Source of the DNA: Bacteroidales bacterium
Lineage (GTDB): Bacteria > Bacteroidota > Bacteroidia > Bacteroidales > VadinHA17
Assembly (NCBI GenBank): GCA_017999895.1
Contig: JAGNKY010000002.1
Location: 186,001-250,000, forward strand
DNA length: 64,000 nt
Direction: 5' to 3'
Part shown: in pieces, positions 26,119 to 34,144 of the stretch
Layout: each line of letters begins with the position of its first letter
Position numbering within the stretch: the first letter of the stretch is position 1
Made by a program: the position numbers and the translations under genes
The notes under the pieces: generated by a model
The model's input: the letters and a program-made list of their open reading frames with translations, nothing else
Databases searched by the model: none
What the model was told of the DNA's origin: nothing

Positions 26119-27000
26119 ATGCCTTTAATACTTATTACCGGAGCAAATGGCCAACTGGGAATGGAATTAAAAAAAATTTCAGTAAATTACCCTGAATACC
26201 GTTTCATATTCACCGACTTCGAAACACTTAACATAACTGATGCTGAAATAACAAAGAAATTCATTACTGAAATCAAACCCGACTGGATAGTTAACTGTGC
26301 TGCTTATAACCTTGTTGACAAAGCGGAGGAAAAACCTGATGAGGCTTTTAAGGTAAACAGCGAAGGCGTTATGAACATAGTTAATGCCATAAAGAATTCA
26401 CCATGCAGGTTTATCCATTTCTCAACCGATTATGTTTTTGATGGAAAATCCAATCGGCCATATATCGAAACCGATATTCCCAATCCGCTTTCGAAATATG
26501 GAGCTTCGAAACTCGAAGGGGAAAGAAACGCTCTGAAAAATCGTCATTCGATGGTTATTAGAACTTCATGGCTCTACTCTGCTTTCGGGAATAATTTTGT
26601 AAAGACAATAATTAAAAAAGCAAAAGAAAATGCATCGCTGAAGGTAGTAAATGACCAGACAGGTACACCAACATGGGCAGCTGACCTTGCTAATGCGGTC
26701 ATAAAAATTATACACGACATAACCAGAAATAACACTACTTTCACCGGAGGGATTTATCATTATTCGAATGAAGGAGAATGTACATGGTTTAATTTCGCAA
26801 AAACGATACTTAATTTTGTAGAAATAAACTGCAATGTTGAACCGGTAAGTTCGGACAACTATCCTACTATTGCCTTAAGACCCCATTATTCGGTGCTTTC
26901 AAAGAAGAAAATTATAGATACATATAAAATAAGAATTCCTAAATGGGATATTAGCTTAAAAAAATGTATTGACCAGATGAAAAAAGAAAATATAATTTAA
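26119..27000 (+). CDS. rfbD: dTDP-4-dehydrorhamnose reductase
   Basis: RfbD reduces dTDP-4-keto-L-rhamnose with NAD(P)H to dTDP-L-rhamnose. The 293-residue short-chain-dehydrogenase-like protein starts with the Rossmann motif TGANGQLG (residues 7-14). It has FSTDYVFDG (101-109) and the catalytic YxxxK as Tyr127 and Lys131 in YGASKLEGE. TSWLYS and DQTGTPTWA are further RfbD signatures. The gene is the fourth of the ugd-rfb run, with the phosphomutase 10 bp downstream. Confidence 0.96.
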   Translation: MPLILITGANGQLGMELKKISVNYPEYRFIFTDFETLNITDAEITKKFITEIKPDWIVNCAAYNLVDKAEEKPDEAFKVNSEGVMNIVNAIKNSPCRFIHFSTDYVFDGKSNRPYIETDIPNPLSKYGASKLEGERNALKNRHSMVIRTSWLYSAFGNNFVKTIIKKAKENASLKVVNDQTGTPTWAADLANAVIKIIHDITRNNTTFTGGIYHYSNEGECTWFNFAKTILNFVEINCNVEPVSSDNYPTIALRPHYSVLSKKKIIDTYKIRIPKWDISLKKCIDQMKKENII

Positions 27001-27010
27001 AATCAAATAT

Positions 27011-28744
27011 ATGCTCGATATTGAAGAAATAAGAAAAAGAGCCCGGGTATGGCTGGGTGAAGAATTCAACGAGGAAACTCGCCGTGAGGTAAAAGCAATG
27101 CTCGAAGGTGATGAAGCAACACTTATCGATGCCTTTTATAAAGACCTTGAGTTCGGCACTGGCGGACTCAGAGGAATTATGGGTGCCGGAACAAATAGAA
27201 TGAATATCTATACTATCGGCATGGCAACTCAGGGACTGGCTAATTATCTTTTAAAGAATTTTGGTGAAACAACTATAAAAGTGGCGATAGCTCACGACTG
27301 CAGAAACAACAGTCGTTATTTTGCCGAAACGGCCGCAGATATTTTCTCAGCTAATGGATTTGAAGTACTGCTTTTTGATTCGCTTCGTCCAACTCCTGAA
27401 CTTTCATTCGCTATAAGACATTATAAATGCCATAGCGGTGTTGTGGTAACAGCATCACATAATCCTCCGGAATATAACGGATATAAGGCTTACTGGAACG
27501 ATGGCGGACAGGTAGTTCCGCCTCATGACGAAGGAATAATAAATGAAGTAAGAAAAATAAAATCAGTGAAAGAAATTAAATTCGGAGGCGATAAATCAAG
27601 AATAAAGATTCTTGGCAAAGAAACAGATGATCTGTTTTTGAAAGAAGTTTTAAAGATCAGACTTAATCCTGATGCTATTGAAAAACAAAAGGATATGGGC
27701 ATAGTTTATACTCCAATCCACGGTACCGGTGGCAAACTTATCCCTTCAGCTCTCAAACTGTTCGGATTTCGAAACATCATAAATGTTCCTGAACAGGATA
27801 TTACCGACGGCAACTTTCCAACAGTGAAATCGCCAAACCCTGAAGAAGCAGAGGCTTTGAAAATGGCAATTGAGACTGCTGAGAAAAATAGCGCCGACCT
27901 TGTTATGGCAACCGACCCTGACGCCGACAGGCTGGGAATAGCAGTGAGAACACCTGACAGTTCTTTTGTATTGTTCAATGGAAACCAGACAGGCGCTTTA
28001 CTTATGTATTATACCCTTTCACAATATAAAGAAAAAAAACTTTATAAAGGCAATGAATATGTTATTAAAACAATCGTGACATCCGACCTGCTCGACCGTA
28101 TTGCGGAGGACCATAACGTAGAATGCTATAATGTTCTTACTGGCTTTAAATACTTTGCTGAGCTTATACGCAAACTTGAAGGAAAGAAAAAATTTATAGG
28201 TGGAGGCGAGGAGAGTTACGGCTATCTGCCTGCCGACTATGTAAGGGATAAAGATGCCGTGGGGTCATGTGCGCTTGTTGCCGAAACGGCAGCATGGGCA
28301 AAAACAAAGGGCATGTCGCTGCACGATTTATTAATCAAGATATATCTTAAATATGGACTTTACAGGGAAAAACTCGTCAATATAGTGAGGAAAGGTGTGG
28401 AAGGCGCCAATGAAATCAATGCCATGATGAAAGAATACAGAGATAACCCGCCCACAGAAATAAATAAAAGCCGGGTGATTAGAATAGATGACTACGAAAA
28501 ACTCATATCATTCGACACAATACACGGAACGCAGGATAAATTGAAGCTGATAAAATCGGATGTACTTCAGTTTTTCCTTGAAGACGGCTCGAAAATCTCT
28601 ATCAGGCCTTCCGGCACAGAACCTAAAATCAAATTCTATTTCTCAGTAAATACAAAACTCGAATCAGAATCGAAATACAAAGAAACCGTAAAACTCCTCG
28701 ACGAAAGGATAGAAAGTATTATTAAAGATTTGAAACTGAAATAA
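27011..28744 (+). CDS. Phosphoglucomutase/phosphomannomutase family protein
   Basis: This alpha-D-phosphohexomutase interconverts 6-phospho and 1-phospho sugars. The 577-residue length fits the long Bacteroidota/Bacillus PgcA-like subgroup. The phosphoserine is Ser149 in TASHNPPEYNGYK, the metal loop is DPDADRLG, the sugar-binding loop is GGGEESYG, and the phosphate-binding loop is RPSGTEPKIKFY near the C-terminus. It is last in the ugd-rfb run and would supply glucose-1-phosphate for RfbA and UDP-glucose synthesis. It ends 4 bp from the convergent yjbQ gene. Confidence 0.94.
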   Translation: MLDIEEIRKRARVWLGEEFNEETRREVKAMLEGDEATLIDAFYKDLEFGTGGLRGIMGAGTNRMNIYTIGMATQGLANYLLKNFGETTIKVAIAHDCRNNSRYFAETAADIFSANGFEVLLFDSLRPTPELSFAIRHYKCHSGVVVTASHNPPEYNGYKAYWNDGGQVVPPHDEGIINEVRKIKSVKEIKFGGDKSRIKILGKETDDLFLKEVLKIRLNPDAIEKQKDMGIVYTPIHGTGGKLIPSALKLFGFRNIINVPEQDITDGNFPTVKSPNPEEAEALKMAIETAEKNSADLVMATDPDADRLGIAVRTPDSSFVLFNGNQTGALLMYYTLSQYKEKKLYKGNEYVIKTIVTSDLLDRIAEDHNVECYNVLTGFKYFAELIRKLEGKKKFIGGGEESYGYLPADYVRDKDAVGSCALVAETAAWAKTKGMSLHDLLIKIYLKYGLYREKLVNIVRKGVEGANEINAMMKEYRDNPPTEINKSRVIRIDDYEKLISFDTIHGTQDKLKLIKSDVLQFFLEDGSKISIRPSGTEPKIKFYFSVNTKLESESKYKETVKLLDERIESIIKDLKLK

Positions 28745-28748
28745 TCAA

Positions 28749-29165
28749 CTATTCACCTATAATTTTGACCAATACACGTTTACGACGCTTACCGTCGAAC
28801 TCGCCATAAAATATCTGTTCCCACGGTCCAAAGTCGAGCCGCCCGTCTGTTACGGCCACAACAACCTCACGCCCCATAACAGTTCTTTTTAAGTGCGCAT
28901 CCGCATTGTCTTCATAACCATTATGCTGATATTGTGAATAAGGCTTTTCGGGTGCAAGCTTTTCGAGCCATACCTCAAAATCGTGATGCAGCCCCGACTC
29001 ATCATCGTTGATAAATACACTTGCTGTAATATGCATTGCATTTACAAGAACCAGACCTTCCTTAATACCTGATTCTTCCAGACACTGCTCAACTTTATCG
29101 GTAATATTAACAAATGCTCTGCGTGTTGGAATCTCAAACCAGAGCTCCTTGCGATATGATTTCAT
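28749..29165 (-). CDS. yjbQ: YjbQ family protein (secondary thiamine-phosphate synthase-like)
   Basis: This 138-residue protein is a full-length member of the YjbQ/UPF0047 family. Members show weak thiamine-phosphate synthase activity but their true role is unsettled. Family motifs are [15 protein letters not shown] with [11 protein letters not shown] (around residues 46-71), [12 protein letters not shown] and the C-terminal [18 protein letters not shown] region. It converges with the phosphomutase gene (4-bp gap). A stretch without an obvious gene lies upstream. Confidence 0.9.
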   Translation of the reverse strand: MKSYRKELWFEIPTRRAFVNITDKVEQCLEESGIKEGLVLVNAMHITASVFINDDESGLHHDFEVWLEKLAPEKPYSQYQHNGYEDNADAHLKRTVMGREVVVAVTDGRLDFGPWEQIFYGEFDGKRRKRVLVKIIGE

Positions 29166-29505
29166 AAATTACTATTTGAGAATATACTACTCTTTAATAA
29201 ATGATTTTGATGCTTTTATAAGTTGCTCCGAATAATTATAAATATCCATCCACTTTATTCAATAGAAACCTTATTTCATTTTTATTCTCATCCTTAAAAG
29301 TTATATACTTCTATAAATCTGTCAAATAGATAATACATTTTTGTAGACTCCTCTTTAAGAGTATATTCCTTGATCTTGATGATTTTATCGGCAATTTTTT
29401 TAATTGATCTTTTAAATCCATATCAATAAATAATAGTCAAATATTGCTATATAATAAGCAACCAAATTAATAAATTTTAGGGGAAATTTGAAATTTTTCA
29501 CTAAG
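29166..29505. other. Gene-poor stretch, possible decayed reading frame
   Basis: This 340-bp stretch between yjbQ and the helicase gene has no intact gene. On the minus strand short open runs exist, including one of about 38 codons with IKKIADKIIKIKEY and one coding MDIYNYSEQLIKASKSFIKE near 29188-29250. They lie in different frames, separated by stops, and could be the remains of a small helical protein. The evidence is weak. Confidence 0.35.
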
Positions 29506-30921
29506 TTATTCATTAAAAAACTCTTCAGGGAAATTTACCAGATAAACCCTGTCGGTTGACCTTGTAAGTGCCGTATATAGCCAGCGCAGATAATCTATCG
29601 AAGCATCGGCTCTGTTGAATAATCCCTGATCTATGAACACCCTCTCCCATTGTCCACCCTGCGCCTTATGGCAGGTTACGGCGTATGCAAACTTAATCTG
29701 CAGGGCATTGAAATACGGGTCTTCACGAATCATATCGTACTGTTTTTTCTTAATTTTTATATGAGCATAATTCTGTTGTAACGCTTTGAAAAGCTCTGAG
29801 TTCTTATCAGCAGGAAGTGCCGGATAATCGAGATGCAGTACATCGAGCATCACCTTGGTCTCGATCTCGGTGCCGTAATCCGGAAAACGCAGTGACATCT
29901 CTGCAAATCTGAAGCCATATCTCTCCTCATAATTTCTCACTCTTAGAACTTCCGCAATATCTCCGTTTGCTATGAATCTGTAAGGATCTTCCTCATCAGC
30001 AAGTGAATAATTATTCTTCACCACCATAACTATATCTCCGGGCTCGATCTCCTCTTCACGAAAAAATATCCGGTTCCGGATTCCACTGTTGTAAATGTTT
30101 GCCTGTTTATTCGAATAAACCACGATTATCGTTCCTCCTAAACCGCATTTCTCATAGGCTGCCGACACTTCTTCTAAAAAATCGTTGCCTGAAAGTCGTA
30201 TAATATCCCTGAAATTATGACAATCTATCGAAGGTCTGGAAAGATCGCCTGCCGTAATTTGTTCTCTTATCCTTGTGGCGTTAACAAGAATACCCGATGT
30301 AAGACTTTGTCTCAGAACCTGTTTCAGTTCTGCCGACTCGACTTTAAAGCCGAACTCTTCGATTATGGCATTATCGAGTGCCGGACTTACGACTGAACCT
30401 ACCGGTGGAAGCTGAGCCGTGTCTCCTACCAGCATAAGCCTGCAATCCTCTCCCGTATAGACATATTCAATAAGGTCTTCCAGTAGTTTGCCGCTCCCGA
30501 ATATTGATAGTTCCTTGCTTTTGTTCGAAACCATCGAGGCTTCATCCACAATAAAAACAGTGTTCTTATGAAGATTCCTGTCGAGTTCAAACTTGCCTGT
30601 ACCATCTTTTAACGATTTCTGACGGTAAATCTTTTTGTGTATGGTATAAGCCTGTCTGCCCGTGAAGGACGACAGAACCTTTGCCGCCCTGCCTGTGGGA
30701 GCAAGAAGAACTGAGCGCATCCTCAAAAGATCGAGAGTCTTTACCACTGCACTTATAAGTGTGGTCTTGCCCGTACCTGCATAACCAGTGAGAAGAAAAA
30801 CTGCATTCTCATCCTTATTTATCAAAAATGAAGCTATCTTTTTCAACGCTATCGCCTGGTCGTCGGTAGGAACATTATCGAGGAATTTTATCAAATGATT
30901 ATATATCAGTGTATCACGCAT
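29506..30921 (-). CDS. RecD-like ATP-dependent DNA helicase
   Basis: This 471-residue superfamily 1B helicase has Walker A GYAGTGKTT (residues 46-54, Lys52), a DEAS-type Walker B (IVDEASM near 124-130), LVGDTAQLPPVGS, and the C-terminal UvrD/RecD-type motif FAYAVTCHKAQGGQW with TALTRSTDRVY. It lacks the RecBC-binding N-terminus of RecD and is the short stand-alone form common in Bacteroidota. It likely acts in DNA repair or replication. The gene is transcribed away from the DUF3822-rsmD pair. Confidence 0.9.
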   Translation of the reverse strand: MRDTLIYNHLIKFLDNVPTDDQAIALKKIASFLINKDENAVFLLTGYAGTGKTTLISAVVKTLDLLRMRSVLLAPTGRAAKVLSSFTGRQAYTIHKKIYRQKSLKDGTGKFELDRNLHKNTVFIVDEASMVSNKSKELSIFGSGKLLEDLIEYVYTGEDCRLMLVGDTAQLPPVGSVVSPALDNAIIEEFGFKVESAELKQVLRQSLTSGILVNATRIREQITAGDLSRPSIDCHNFRDIIRLSGNDFLEEVSAAYEKCGLGGTIIVVYSNKQANIYNSGIRNRIFFREEEIEPGDIVMVVKNNYSLADEEDPYRFIANGDIAEVLRVRNYEERYGFRFAEMSLRFPDYGTEIETKVMLDVLHLDYPALPADKNSELFKALQQNYAHIKIKKKQYDMIREDPYFNALQIKFAYAVTCHKAQGGQWERVFIDQGLFNRADASIDYLRWLYTALTRSTDRVYLVNFPEEFFNE

Positions 30922-30970
30922 CAGGCAGACCGAATTGAATCATAGATGTAAACTTAATGAATCTTTGAAT

Positions 30971-30978
30971 TATATTTG
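30971..30978 (+). promoter_or_regulatory. Candidate -7 element for DUF3822-rsmD
   Basis: TATATTTG matches TAnnTTTG in the divergent spacer upstream of the plus-strand gene at 31106. The leader would be about 120 nt, and no good -33 element is seen, so this is tentative. The spacer also contains the near repeat CTGTGACTCTTTGTGA. Confidence 0.33.
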
Positions 30979-31105
30979 TAAAAACAGATAGTTCTGTGAC
31001 TCTTTGTGAATTTTTTAGGTCAGTATGTGTAATAGTTTTTATTTCATAGAGGTTGATAGAGGAGGCACAAAGACTTACAGAGAAAATTAAATTTCTCATC
31101 AGCAA

Positions 31106-31948
31106 ATGCCGTTTCTGGAACTTTTTGACGAGACACTCGATATTAACCGTACAGGAGAATATATCCTGACGCTTCAGTCCGGGTTTGATGATATTTCCTT
31201 TTGCATACTCGATGCTATAAGAAACAAATATATAATGGTCAGGTCCTATACTCCTGATGAGAACAGCAGGTATAACTTCGAGGACATTTCAGAAATAATT
31301 GCTGGAGATGATTTCCTGTCGAAGAAATACAAAAATATCAACCTGATAATGCCATCTCCTGAATTTACTCTCGTACCTTCTTCACTGTATGAACCGGCCA
31401 GAAAAGATGAATATTTCGAATTCAATCATGGCAAAAAGGAAAACAGAACAGTTTTAAGCAACAAAATTCCTGAAATTGATTCATTTCTGTTATTTGGAGT
31501 ATCTACACCTTTATTTGATACTATAAGAAATTTCTTTCCGAACCCTACACCCTTTCATCATCTGAAACCACTTTTTACCCACATGACACATGTAATGAAA
31601 TCTCATAATGGCAATTATATACATCTTCATGTGGAAAATGATTTTTTTAACCTGACGGTTTTCATCGGCTTTTCGCTTTATTATTCAAATGCCTTCACGT
31701 ACAGAAATGTATCAGATATTGTATATTTTACACTTAATGTCTTCAAAAACCTTGGTATAGGCAATGAAGAAACAATATTTGTCAGCGGCCTGAGTGAGAA
31801 ATATGATAATCTCACCTCTACACTGTCGCTTTATATAAGAAATATAGTATTTGCCATGCCTGCCGGTAATTTCACTTTCAGTTATGTTTTCAATGAAACT
31901 GATTTGCACAGGTTTATAAACCTTTATACTGCAATAAATTGCGAATAA
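31106..31948 (+). CDS. DUF3822 family protein
   Basis: This 280-residue cytoplasmic protein is recognised by context and overall look as DUF3822, a Bacteroidota family found before rsmD. It has no signal peptide. Its duplicated alpha/beta architecture recalls actin-like or FtsA-like folds (segments FDDISFCILDA near residues 27-37 and VFIGFSLYYSNAF near 190-202), which I offer only as an impression. The final 10 bases overlap the TTG start of rsmD, so the two are translationally coupled. Function is unknown; an association with ribosome biogenesis follows from the neighbour. Confidence 0.8.
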   Translation: MPFLELFDETLDINRTGEYILTLQSGFDDISFCILDAIRNKYIMVRSYTPDENSRYNFEDISEIIAGDDFLSKKYKNINLIMPSPEFTLVPSSLYEPARKDEYFEFNHGKKENRTVLSNKIPEIDSFLLFGVSTPLFDTIRNFFPNPTPFHHLKPLFTHMTHVMKSHNGNYIHLHVENDFFNLTVFIGFSLYYSNAFTYRNVSDIVYFTLNVFKNLGIGNEETIFVSGLSEKYDNLTSTLSLYIRNIVFAMPAGNFTFSYVFNETDLHRFINLYTAINCE

Positions 31949-32487
31949 TTAGTGGAAAATATAAAGGCAGAAGGATAAATCCTCCATCTGGTTTAAAAGT
32001 CAGGCCGACGACCGATTTTGCAAAGGAAAGTCTGTTCGATATTCTTTCGAACAGGGTTGATTTCGAGGATATAGAGGTGCTTGACCTTTTTTCTGGAACA
32101 GGAAGCATAAGTTTTGAATTTGCATCACGAGGGACAAAGAATGTTCATCTGGTCGAGTTCGACCGATATAACTTATCATTCATAAGGAAAGTGGTTCATG
32201 AATTGAATTTCAAGAATATCAAACCGCTTCATATTGATGTCCAGGACTATTTAAGAGCGTGCAGATACCATTACGACATTGTGTTCGCAGATCCACCTTA
32301 TAACCTTCTATGGCTGACAAATATTCCCAATCTTGTAATAGAATCGAATGTTCTTAAGGAAGATGGTTTTTTGATTCTCGAGCATCCTGCTTCGGTAAGT
32401 TTTACCGGTAACCCTTATTTCTTCGAACACCGGAAATATGGAAAAGTGAATTTCAGTTTTTTCAGAAAGCAGGGAATGAGGATATGA
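31939..32487 (+). CDS. rsmD: 16S rRNA (guanine(966)-N2)-methyltransferase
   Basis: RsmD methylates G966 of 16S rRNA in the 30S subunit using S-adenosylmethionine. The 182-residue protein opens MRIISGKYKGRRI with conserved RPTTDFAKESLFDIL (about 22-36). It has motif I DLFSGTGSISFEF (49-61) and the catalytic motif IV as FADPPYN near 115-121. Translation starts at a TTG overlapping the end of the DUF3822 gene by 10 bp; this start is fixed by the conserved first residues. It is the last gene before a 645-bp mostly non-coding region. Confidence 0.93.
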   Translation: MRIISGKYKGRRINPPSGLKVRPTTDFAKESLFDILSNRVDFEDIEVLDLFSGTGSISFEFASRGTKNVHLVEFDRYNLSFIRKVVHELNFKNIKPLHIDVQDYLRACRYHYDIVFADPPYNLLWLTNIPNLVIESNVLKEDGFLILEHPASVSFTGNPYFFEHRKYGKVNFSFFRKQGMRI

Positions 32488-32644
32488 AGTTCGAAAATGT
32501 TTCATCAGACATTATTTTTAATTGCAATAGTTATGATATTTAAAATGATTTTATTATATTTGAATTGCCCGATGAAAAAAGGTTAAAATTTTCAGGTAAC
32601 CTTTGCTGTAAAATAATTATGGTATAATCCATAATGTCCGGAGT

Positions 32645-32821
32645 ATGAAAAAGGACTGGTTTATACTTGAGCTTATTAAGAGTTTTCCATTCAAGGTATT
32701 GGTTTTTATTGTGCTGTTTATACTTGCAGGGGTTTATATAACGAAATGCAAGGAAAAGCAAAGAAAGGTTCAGATGAAGGAGGATGTTCTGTATGTACTT
32801 CCGAAACCAAAAGTTCAATGA
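32645..32821 (+). CDS. Possible small single-pass membrane protein
   Basis: An ATG at 32645 opens a 58-residue frame ending in TGA at 32821. It has a basic/aromatic N-terminus (KKDWFILELIKSFPF), one hydrophobic segment (VLVFIVLFILAGVYI, about residues 18-32), then a Lys/Glu-rich tail. A GGAG sits immediately upstream with poor spacing. The composition looks like a real small membrane protein but I do not recognise a family, and the open frame could be chance in AT-rich DNA. Confidence 0.4.
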   Translation: MKKDWFILELIKSFPFKVLVFIVLFILAGVYITKCKEKQRKVQMKEDVLYVLPKPKVQ

Positions 32822-33132
32822 ACATTACCTGCTGAAGATTCTTCCTTCAAAAATAAAATCCATTCTCTTACATTTAATAAAATTGTAAAAGCCAACTATT
32901 GAATAAGTTATTAAATATTTTTGAATAAATAAAATTCTTGCTCCAAAATTCAAATCGGAAAATATATATTTGCCGCTGAAAAATGTAATTAATGACGGAG
33001 CTTGAAATACCTCAGGTGATATTTCCCAAAAAAAATTTAGTAACAACTTGAATATAAATATGTTTATATAACTATGATATTATCTATACAGTGTAAAAAA
33101 GATAAAAATTTAAGATATAATTAAATAAAAAA
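32822..33132. other. Spacer before the secreted-protein pair
   Basis: No gene is seen in this 311-bp stretch. It contains one TAnnTTTG promoter-like octamer (32965-32972). The DNA is strongly AT-rich with poly-A tracts just before the start at 33133. Confidence 0.45.
32965..32972 (+). promoter_or_regulatory. Candidate -7 element for the beta-helix/T9SS gene pair
   Basis: TATATTTG matches TAnnTTTG. A TTG at 32938-32940 is 24 bp upstream, slightly farther than usual for a -33 element. Transcription would begin near 32979, leaving a leader of about 150 nt before the gene at 33133. Confidence 0.35.
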
Positions 33133-34143
33133 ATGAATATGAAAAAAACATTATTTATTGCAGTGGCTATTGCTCTGTCGATCACTATTAATGCCCAGAA
33201 AGCTGCTTTACACAGCCCGACAAACGTTCAACTCTTTACCGGCGTTAACGCTTTTATCAATGCTTATAGTGCATCTGTTTCAGGAGATACCATTTATTTG
33301 TCGGGAGGAAGCTTTGCAGTTCCTGCAACTATAGACAAGAAACTATTGATATTTGGTGCAGGGCATTATCCCGATTCAACTGTCGTTACCGGCAGAACAG
33401 TCCTGCAAAGTACTCTTAATCTTGGTGAAAATGCCGATGGTTTTCATCTGGAAGGTATAGAAATTAATGGCGACCTGATATTTACTAATGATAAGGATAT
33501 TAATAATGTTACCGTTAAATATTGCAAAATAAACAATGTAAAGATTGATGGAACGACCAATCCTTCGACTAACTTATTGTTTATACGAAATGTTGTTAAT
33601 AGTTTTATGCTAAGGAATGCAATTTATGTATTGATTAGTAATAATATAATTGGTTCGATCTCAGAATCTTATGGAAATACTATCTCAAATAATATCTATT
33701 TATCATCTGTTTATGGTGGTTATGGTTGGTATTATTTATTCGGAAGGGATAATAACACTATTATAAATAATATTTTCCTGGAAACATATGGTACTGGGGT
33801 TTCTGGAAGCGGAAATATATTTAGAAATAATCTTTTTGTAACATCAACTCCCGAATACGGTACTTCCCCAACGGAAAGCGGAAATTATACCGGAGTTCTG
33901 CAAGCTGATATATTTGTAAATCAAACCGGCCAAACATTCAACTACACTCATGACTACCATTTAAAAAATCCCGGGATTTATATTGGTACAGACGGCACAC
34001 AGGTTGGTATCTATGGTGGCACCTACCCATATAAAGATGGCGGCGTACCATCAAACCCGCACATACGATTCGAAAACATTGCACCCACGACTAATAATGG
34101 CATTTTGAATGTCGAGATTAAAGTTTCCGCTCAGGATAATTAG
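33133..34143 (+). CDS. Secreted right-handed beta-helix-like protein
   Basis: This 336-residue protein has a signal peptide ending near TINAQ. The body alternates short strands and Asn-rich turns (NNVTVKYCKINNV, TIINNIFLE, NIFRNNLFV), typical of parallel beta-helix proteins. The C-terminus (IAPTTNNGILNVEIKVSAQD) resembles the tail of other Bacteroidota secreted proteins but lacks an obvious T9SS sorting domain. Two adjacent ATGs (33133 and 33139) are both usable. The next gene begins 1 bp after its stop, so the pair is surely one unit. It is probably periplasmic or surface associated; the ligand is unknown. Confidence 0.8.
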   Translation: MNMKKTLFIAVAIALSITINAQKAALHSPTNVQLFTGVNAFINAYSASVSGDTIYLSGGSFAVPATIDKKLLIFGAGHYPDSTVVTGRTVLQSTLNLGENADGFHLEGIEINGDLIFTNDKDINNVTVKYCKINNVKIDGTTNPSTNLLFIRNVVNSFMLRNAIYVLISNNIIGSISESYGNTISNNIYLSSVYGGYGWYYLFGRDNNTIINNIFLETYGTGVSGSGNIFRNNLFVTSTPEYGTSPTESGNYTGVLQADIFVNQTGQTFNYTHDYHLKNPGIYIGTDGTQVGIYGGTYPYKDGGVPSNPHIRFENIAPTTNNGILNVEIKVSAQDN

Positions 34144-34144
34144 T

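Noticed and set aside
34109..34144. Earlier ATG at 34109 for the T9SS repeat protein
   Set aside because: It would put a charged segment ahead of a clean signal peptide and overlap the previous gene; the ATG at 34145 fits.
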